A stretch of DNA of 32,117 bases, from positions 1 to 32,117 of the forward strand of contig CACJCG010000007.1 of NCBI GenBank assembly GCA_902591845.1, in the 5' to 3' direction. A program made the translations under genes and the position numbers. Under the pieces are notes generated by a model. The model searched no databases. It had not been told where the DNA came from and worked only from the letters and a program-made list of their open reading frames with translations. This stretch comes from an uncultured Pelagibacteraceae bacterium. Its GTDB lineage: Bacteria; Pseudomonadota; Alphaproteobacteria; Pelagibacterales; Pelagibacteraceae. Numbering within the stretch: the stretch's first letter is position 1; every line of letters begins with the position of its first letter. Shown piece after piece: positions 27,892-32,117 of this stretch.

Positions 27892-29658
27892 TTATACTAA
27901 GGCTTTGCCTTTTCCTTTAATTTTATTATCCTCTTTATCATTTGGACCTAAGATCATTTGGTTATGAGGTTTTCCAGATGGAATCATTGGAAAACAATTT
28001 TCATTAGGATCCACATGACAATCAAATATAACTGGTCCATTATAATCAATCATTTCTTGAATTTTGTTATCCAAATCTGATGGATTATCAGCTTTAATTC
28101 CTTTGCATCCATAAGCTTCTGCCATTTTCATAAAATCTGGTAATGCTTCAGAATAACTTTCAGAATAGTTCTTTTCATGTAGTAATTCCTGCCATTGTCT
28201 TACCATTCCCATGTATTGATTATTTAAAATAAATATTTTTATAGGAAGATTGTACTGAACTGCAGTAGACATTTCTTGCATAGTCATTAAAACTGAGGCT
28301 TCTCCAGCAATATCAATTACTAATTTTTCAGGATGAGCAATTTGCACACCAACTGCTGCTGGCAATCCGTAACCCATAGTTCCTAGACCACCAGATGTCA
28401 TCCATCTGTTTGGTTTGTTAAATTTATAATGTTGAGCTGCCCACATTTGATGTTGCCCAACCTCGGTAGTAACATAAGTATCTTTATTTTTAGTTAATTC
28501 ATAAAGTCTTTTAACGGCATGTTGAGGTTTAATATTTTCATCACTGTTAACAAAATTAAGAGAATTTTTTTCTCTCCATTTCTCTATCTGTTCCCACCAC
28601 TTAGCAATATTTGATTTATTTGATTTACTATGACCATTTTTATTTTTTATAATTGTTTTATTTATTTTACTTATGACACTCGTAACATCTCCAACTACTG
28701 CAAGATCAACCTTGATAATTTTATTAATTGATGATGGATCAATATCAATATGAACTTTTTTTGAATTTGGTGAAAACTCATCTATTTTTCCAGTAATACG
28801 ATCATCGAACCTTGCACCAATGTTAATTAATAAATCACAATCATGCATTGCATTATTTGCTTCATAAGTACCATGCATTCCAAGCATTCCTAAGAATTGA
28901 CTATCATCTCCAGGGTATGCGCCTAGACCTTGAAGAGTAGAAGTAATTGGAAAACCAGTTAAGTCGACAAATTCTCTGAGAGCCTGGCTTGCTTTTGGTC
29001 CTGAGTTAATCACTCCTCCACCACTATAGATGATTGGTTTTTTGGCTTTACTTAATAGTTTTACTAATTCATCAATTTGATCTTGAGAAAATTTATTATG
29101 TGATTTTCCATTTAATTTTTTTTCATTATTTGGTTTTTTATATTTTGCTTTTGCAAACTGAACATCTTTTGGAATATCAATTAAAACTGGTCCAGGTCTT
29201 CCAGTTGTTGCAACTCTAAAAGCTTCATGCATAACTTTTGAAAGATTATTTATATCTTTAACTAACCAATTATGTTTTGTACAAGGTCTTGTAATTCCTG
29301 TAGTGTCACATTCTTGAAAAGCATCAGTTCCAATTAAATGTGTCGGAACCTGACCAGAAATACAAACCAATGGAACTGAATCCATATAAGCATCAGTTAA
29401 GGCAGTTACAACATTTGTAGCTCCAGGACCTGATGTAACTAAAACTACTCCTGGTTTTCCAGATGATCTTGCATATCCTTCAGCTGCGTGGCCAGCACCT
29501 TGTTCGTGTCTAACTAAAATATGTTTTATAGAAGGATGATTTTTTAATTCATCATAAATTGGTAACACAGCACCACCCGGATAACCAAAGATATGCTCTA
29601 CCTTTTGGTCTTCAAGACATTTAAATACGATTTCTGCTCCAGTAAATAATTTTGGCAT
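27892..29658 (-). CDS. ilvB: Acetolactate synthase large (catalytic) subunit
   Basis: This thiamine diphosphate enzyme forms acetolactate or acetohydroxybutyrate, the entry to branched-chain amino acid synthesis. In its 588 residues the cofactor-activating Glu52 lies in VRHEQGAGHAAEGYARSSG, the central FAD domain spans about 195-345, and the C-terminal thiamine-binding domain contains TSGGLGTMGYGLPAA near 421-435. The metal motif normally GD(G/A)S reads Gly452-Glu453-Ala-Ser, with the Asn ligand at 480 in ILNNQYMG. The Asp-to-Glu change keeps a carboxylate. QWQELLH near 488-494 also matches the family. It is first in ilvBNC; no attenuator was found in the 52 bases before it. Confidence 0.95.
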   Translation of the reverse strand: MPKLFTGAEIVFKCLEDQKVEHIFGYPGGAVLPIYDELKNHPSIKHILVRHEQGAGHAAEGYARSSGKPGVVLVTSGPGATNVVTALTDAYMDSVPLVCISGQVPTHLIGTDAFQECDTTGITRPCTKHNWLVKDINNLSKVMHEAFRVATTGRPGPVLIDIPKDVQFAKAKYKKPNNEKKLNGKSHNKFSQDQIDELVKLLSKAKKPIIYSGGGVINSGPKASQALREFVDLTGFPITSTLQGLGAYPGDDSQFLGMLGMHGTYEANNAMHDCDLLINIGARFDDRITGKIDEFSPNSKKVHIDIDPSSINKIIKVDLAVVGDVTSVISKINKTIIKNKNGHSKSNKSNIAKWWEQIEKWREKNSLNFVNSDENIKPQHAVKRLYELTKNKDTYVTTEVGQHQMWAAQHYKFNKPNRWMTSGGLGTMGYGLPAAVGVQIAHPEKLVIDIAGEASVLMTMQEMSTAVQYNLPIKIFILNNQYMGMVRQWQELLHEKNYSESYSEALPDFMKMAEAYGCKGIKADNPSDLDNKIQEMIDYNGPVIFDCHVDPNENCFPMIPSGKPHNQMILGPNDKEDNKIKGKGKALV

Positions 29659-29710
29659 TATGCAATCTAGCTGAAGTTGTGCTCATTGGTCAAGTTTAAG
29701 AATGAAAATT

Positions 29711-30619
29711 TTAAAATTTTTTTAAAAATTTATTTATGTCTTGTGGCTTTAACTTTATCCAGCTTATCATGTTACCTCTAGCCCAAGTGCTTTGTCTTTT
29801 AGCGTATTGTCTAGTTTTTATGGCTATTTTTTCTTTTATTTGCTCTAAATCTTTTTTTTTATTTATAAAATCTTTAATCTCCATCACTCCTATGGCCTTA
29901 TTTACGCTTTTATCTTTTCTAACCTTAAGTTTTATAAAATTTTTAACTTCTTTTATTGCTCCATTTTCTATCATCTCCCTTGTTCTCAGATTAATACGCT
30001 CTATTAATTCTTGTCGAGGGTAGTCAATATAAACTTTTAAGAAATCAACTTCTAAGAAGTTTGATTTTGTATTTTTAAACCATTCATAAAGTGATTTTTT
30101 CGTAAATTTTTTTACCTCGTAAGCTCTAATAGATCTTTGTGAGTCAGTAGGATTTATTTTTCCTTTTAATGATGGATCTAGTTCTAAAAGTTTTTCATAA
30201 AATTTTTTTTGTCCAAGTTTTTTTTGCATATTTCTAATCTTGTTTCTTAATTTTACTGAAATGCTTGGAATTTTTACAAGCCCTTCGGTTAAAGCCTTAA
30301 AATATAAACCTGTACCTCCAACAAGAATAGGAGTTCTGTTTCTTCTTTTTACTTCCTTTATTTTTTTGTTAACAAGTTTTAACCAATCACCTGTAGAAAA
30401 ATTTTTCTTTACATCATAAAAACCATATAAATGATGTCTGATTTTCTGATATTGTTTTGGATCTGGTCTAGCTGATAGAATTTTAAGCTGCTTATACACT
30501 TGCATGCTGTCTGCATTAATTATCTCCCCATCAATTTTCTTTGCAATTTTAATTGCAAAGCTTGATTTTCCTGATGCTGTAGGTCCTGATATAAGTATAA
30601 TCTTGGATCTTAAATCCAT
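29711..30619 (-). CDS. miaA: tRNA dimethylallyltransferase MiaA
   Basis: MiaA transfers a dimethylallyl group to A37 of tRNAs reading codons that start with U. The 302-residue protein has the P-loop GPTASGKS at 13-20, the DSMQVYK motif near 37-43 with the catalytic Asp, and SARPDP near 49-54. HHLYGF lies near 62-67 and PILVGGTGLYFKAL near 95-108. A C-terminal region bearing KTRQYAKRQSTWARG near 265-279 recognises the anticodon loop. I start at ATG 30619, two bases after the protease stop; the longer frame begins at a TTG overlapping that stop. Lysine content is high, in keeping with the AT-rich genome. Confidence 0.95.
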   Translation of the reverse strand: MDLRSKIILISGPTASGKSSFAIKIAKKIDGEIINADSMQVYKQLKILSARPDPKQYQKIRHHLYGFYDVKKNFSTGDWLKLVNKKIKEVKRRNRTPILVGGTGLYFKALTEGLVKIPSISVKLRNKIRNMQKKLGQKKFYEKLLELDPSLKGKINPTDSQRSIRAYEVKKFTKKSLYEWFKNTKSNFLEVDFLKVYIDYPRQELIERINLRTREMIENGAIKEVKNFIKLKVRKDKSVNKAIGVMEIKDFINKKKDLEQIKEKIAIKTRQYAKRQSTWARGNMISWIKLKPQDINKFLKKF

Positions 30620-30621
30620 TA

Positions 30622-32037
30622 TCAATCTAGTTTAACACCGATGTATCTTCGTTGATTTTGATTATTATAGATTGCAAGTAAAACTGTTTTTTGATTTGAA
30701 TTTAAAACTTCTTTGGTAATATTTCTTAAGTCATCTGCTGATCTGATTTTTTTCTTCTGAGCTTCAACAATAACACTATTAAGCTCTATCGAATTTGCTA
30801 TAGGACTATTATTTGCAATTTTTGTTATAACAAGTCCTGTTGTCTGGTTTGGAAGATTTCTATTTTTTATATCCTCCTTGGTCAAAGGCCTTACTGCTAT
30901 TCTTAAGCTTTCTACTATTTCTTCATTATTCTGTTCTTTGGTCTCTTCATTTTTGCTTATTTTAAAATCATCTGAAGTTTCTAATCTTCCTAAAATAACA
31001 TTTTTAATTATTTCTTTTTTGTCTCTCCAAATTTTAACTTCGACTTTTTTTCCAACTTCTGTTCTTGCAACAATAGCTGGGAGTTCTTTCATTTGATTTA
31101 TTTTTTCTCCATTAAATTCTAAAATAATATCACCAGCTTGTATTCCTGCTTTTTCTGAGGGACTTTTTTCAGCAACACTTGCAACAAGTGCTCCACGAGC
31201 TTTATCTAATTTTTCAACTTCAGCAATTTCTTTTGTTACATCTTGAATTCTAACACCCAGCCAACCTCTTTTTGTTTCGCCAAATTCTATTAACTGTTTA
31301 ATTACAATTTGAGCACTGTTTGATGGTATAGAAAATCCAATACCGATAGATCCGTTACGTCCAAGAATTGCGGTATTAATTCCAATAACATTTCCTTCCA
31401 TATCAAACAAAGGTCCGCCTGAATTTCCAGAGTTTATAGAGGCATCTGTTTGTATAAAATCTTCATATCTTGATAAGCCAATTGATCTATTTCTAGCAGA
31501 AATAATTCCAGCAGTAACAGTTCCACCTAAACCAAATGGATTTCCAATTGCTATAACCCAATCTCCAATTCTTGCTTTATCAGAGTCTCCAAAAGCCACA
31601 GGGATAAACTTTTCATCTGTTTCTAATTGTAGAACTGCAATATCCATAAGAGGGTCGGCACCCAAAACCTTTGCTTTAAATTCTTGATCACCATTTACTC
31701 TGACAATAATATCATCAGCATCTTGAATTACATGATTATTAGTAACTACAATTCCTTTATCATCTATTATAAATCCAGATCCTAATGCAGCTGATTGTCT
31801 TTCCTGTGGTGTCCCAAATTCTTTGAACATATCTTCAAAAGGAGATCCTGGTGGAAATTGAAAGGGAAATGGATTGGTGTTAGTTACCACAGTTGTTGTA
31901 GTAGAAATATTCACTACAGACGGCATTAATTTTTCTGCAAGGTCTGCAAAAGAAGCAGGAACTGGTTTAGAATTTACACTAAATGAAAAAGTAAATGATA
32001 AAACTATTGTTAAGAATATAATTTTAATTTTTCTCAT
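30622..32037 (-). CDS. degP: Periplasmic DegP/HtrA-family serine protease
   Basis: This is an envelope quality-control protease/chaperone. The 471 residues comprise a signal peptide (MRKIKIIFLT and hydrophobic core to about 23), a trypsin-like domain and two PDZ domains. The catalytic triad is His102 (NNHV), Asp132 (PLMDIAV) and Ser206 (GNSGG). The first PDZ spans about 255-345 (AREGAL-like ARGALVAS, SPSEKAGIQAGDIILEFNG) and a second, more divergent one about 375-465. A FPFQFPPGSPFEDMFK loop (LA-type loop) lies near 57-72. It is followed by miaA with a two-base gap and preceded by a probable DUF2065 gene, matching the hflK-hflC-DUF2065-degP order of alphaproteobacteria. Confidence 0.94.
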   Translation of the reverse strand: MRKIKIIFLTIVLSFTFSFSVNSKPVPASFADLAEKLMPSVVNISTTTTVVTNTNPFPFQFPPGSPFEDMFKEFGTPQERQSAALGSGFIIDDKGIVVTNNHVIQDADDIIVRVNGDQEFKAKVLGADPLMDIAVLQLETDEKFIPVAFGDSDKARIGDWVIAIGNPFGLGGTVTAGIISARNRSIGLSRYEDFIQTDASINSGNSGGPLFDMEGNVIGINTAILGRNGSIGIGFSIPSNSAQIVIKQLIEFGETKRGWLGVRIQDVTKEIAEVEKLDKARGALVASVAEKSPSEKAGIQAGDIILEFNGEKINQMKELPAIVARTEVGKKVEVKIWRDKKEIIKNVILGRLETSDDFKISKNEETKEQNNEEIVESLRIAVRPLTKEDIKNRNLPNQTTGLVITKIANNSPIANSIELNSVIVEAQKKKIRSADDLRNITKEVLNSNQKTVLLAIYNNQNQRRYIGVKLD

Positions 32038-32038
32038 A

Positions 32039-32117
32039 TTAGCTTTTAATGTAATAAATAATTATAAAACCTATTAATGCAAAAATAAGTCCTCCAGATC
32101 TTAGTTGACTATCCCTC
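32039..32117 (-). CDS. C-terminal end of a probable DUF2065 small membrane protein
   Basis: A minus-strand frame is open from the window edge to TAA at 32039-32041, giving 25 visible residues: DSQLRSGGLIFALIGF and then a hydrophobic stretch ending YYIKS. A short polar-basic segment followed by one membrane span fits the end of DUF2065 proteins, which sit between hflC and degP in many alphaproteobacteria. The stop lies one base before the protease ATG, consistent with an operon. Too little is visible to be certain of the family. Confidence 0.5.
   Translation of the reverse strand, partial: RDSQLRSGGLIFALIGFIIIYYIKS

Noticed and set aside
29676..29740. AT-rich inverted repeats around the miaA stop as a terminator.
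   Set aside because: The repeats are homopolymeric A and T tracts expected by composition, with no stable stem.

Overview
The window is a very AT-rich, densely packed bacterial segment. Genes mostly abut or overlap by 1 to 14 bases, no gene-free stretch reaches 300 bases, and there are no transposases, tRNAs, rRNAs or CRISPR arrays. The gene content (a short alphaproteobacterial-type mre-mrd cluster, fused peptide ABC ATPase, HAAT-type ABC transporter, ilvBNC, hflKC-degP-type junction) and the extreme compaction fit a SAR11 / Candidatus Pelagibacter-like marine alphaproteobacterium. That assignment is an inference from composition and gene families, not from a marker gene.

Layout. Positions 1-953 (+) hold the 3' part of a glutarate 2-hydroxylase (CsiD/GlaH) and a 60-codon remnant of proC. 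Positions 935-7553 (-) hold a LysE-type exporter, a HAAT-family substrate-binding protein, an intrinsic terminator, then livH, a 60-codon unknown gene, livM, livG, livF, azlC and azlD in one overlapping run. Positions 7554-8228 contain a strong hairpin abutting the lysE-type start codon, then a DUF2805 protein and glutaredoxin on the + strand. Positions 8217-13824 (-) form a tight six-gene run: DadA-like oxidoreductase, EamA transporter, D-2-hydroxyacid dehydrogenase, class IV HDAC-like deacylase, MsrB and a DUF1479 oxygenase-like protein. Positions 13886-20903 (-) are leuA followed by mreB, mreC, mreD, mrdA (PBP2) and rodA, the cell-elongation machinery. Positions 21007-26214 (-) encode a dipeptide/oligopeptide-type ABC importer with a fused double ATPase. 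Positions 26297-29658 (-) are ilvB, ilvN and ilvC of branched-chain amino acid synthesis. Positions 29711-32117 (-) are miaA, a DegP/HtrA protease and the end of a probable DUF2065 gene.

How the genes fit together. Amino acid handling dominates: HAAT and peptide import, AzlCD and LysE export, valine/isoleucine/leucine synthesis, and a possible amino-compound catabolic run. In both ABC importers the binding-protein gene comes first and is separated from the permease genes by a strong hairpin, which would let the binding protein be made in excess. Several annotated starts are non-ATG: mreD, the EamA gene and the 60-codon liv gene start with GTG, and dppB with TTG.

The least-explained items are the hairpin directly before the LysE-type gene, the small protein inside the liv operon, the six-gene run around the HDAC-like deacylase, and the proC/azlD junction, which looks like a deletion scar.
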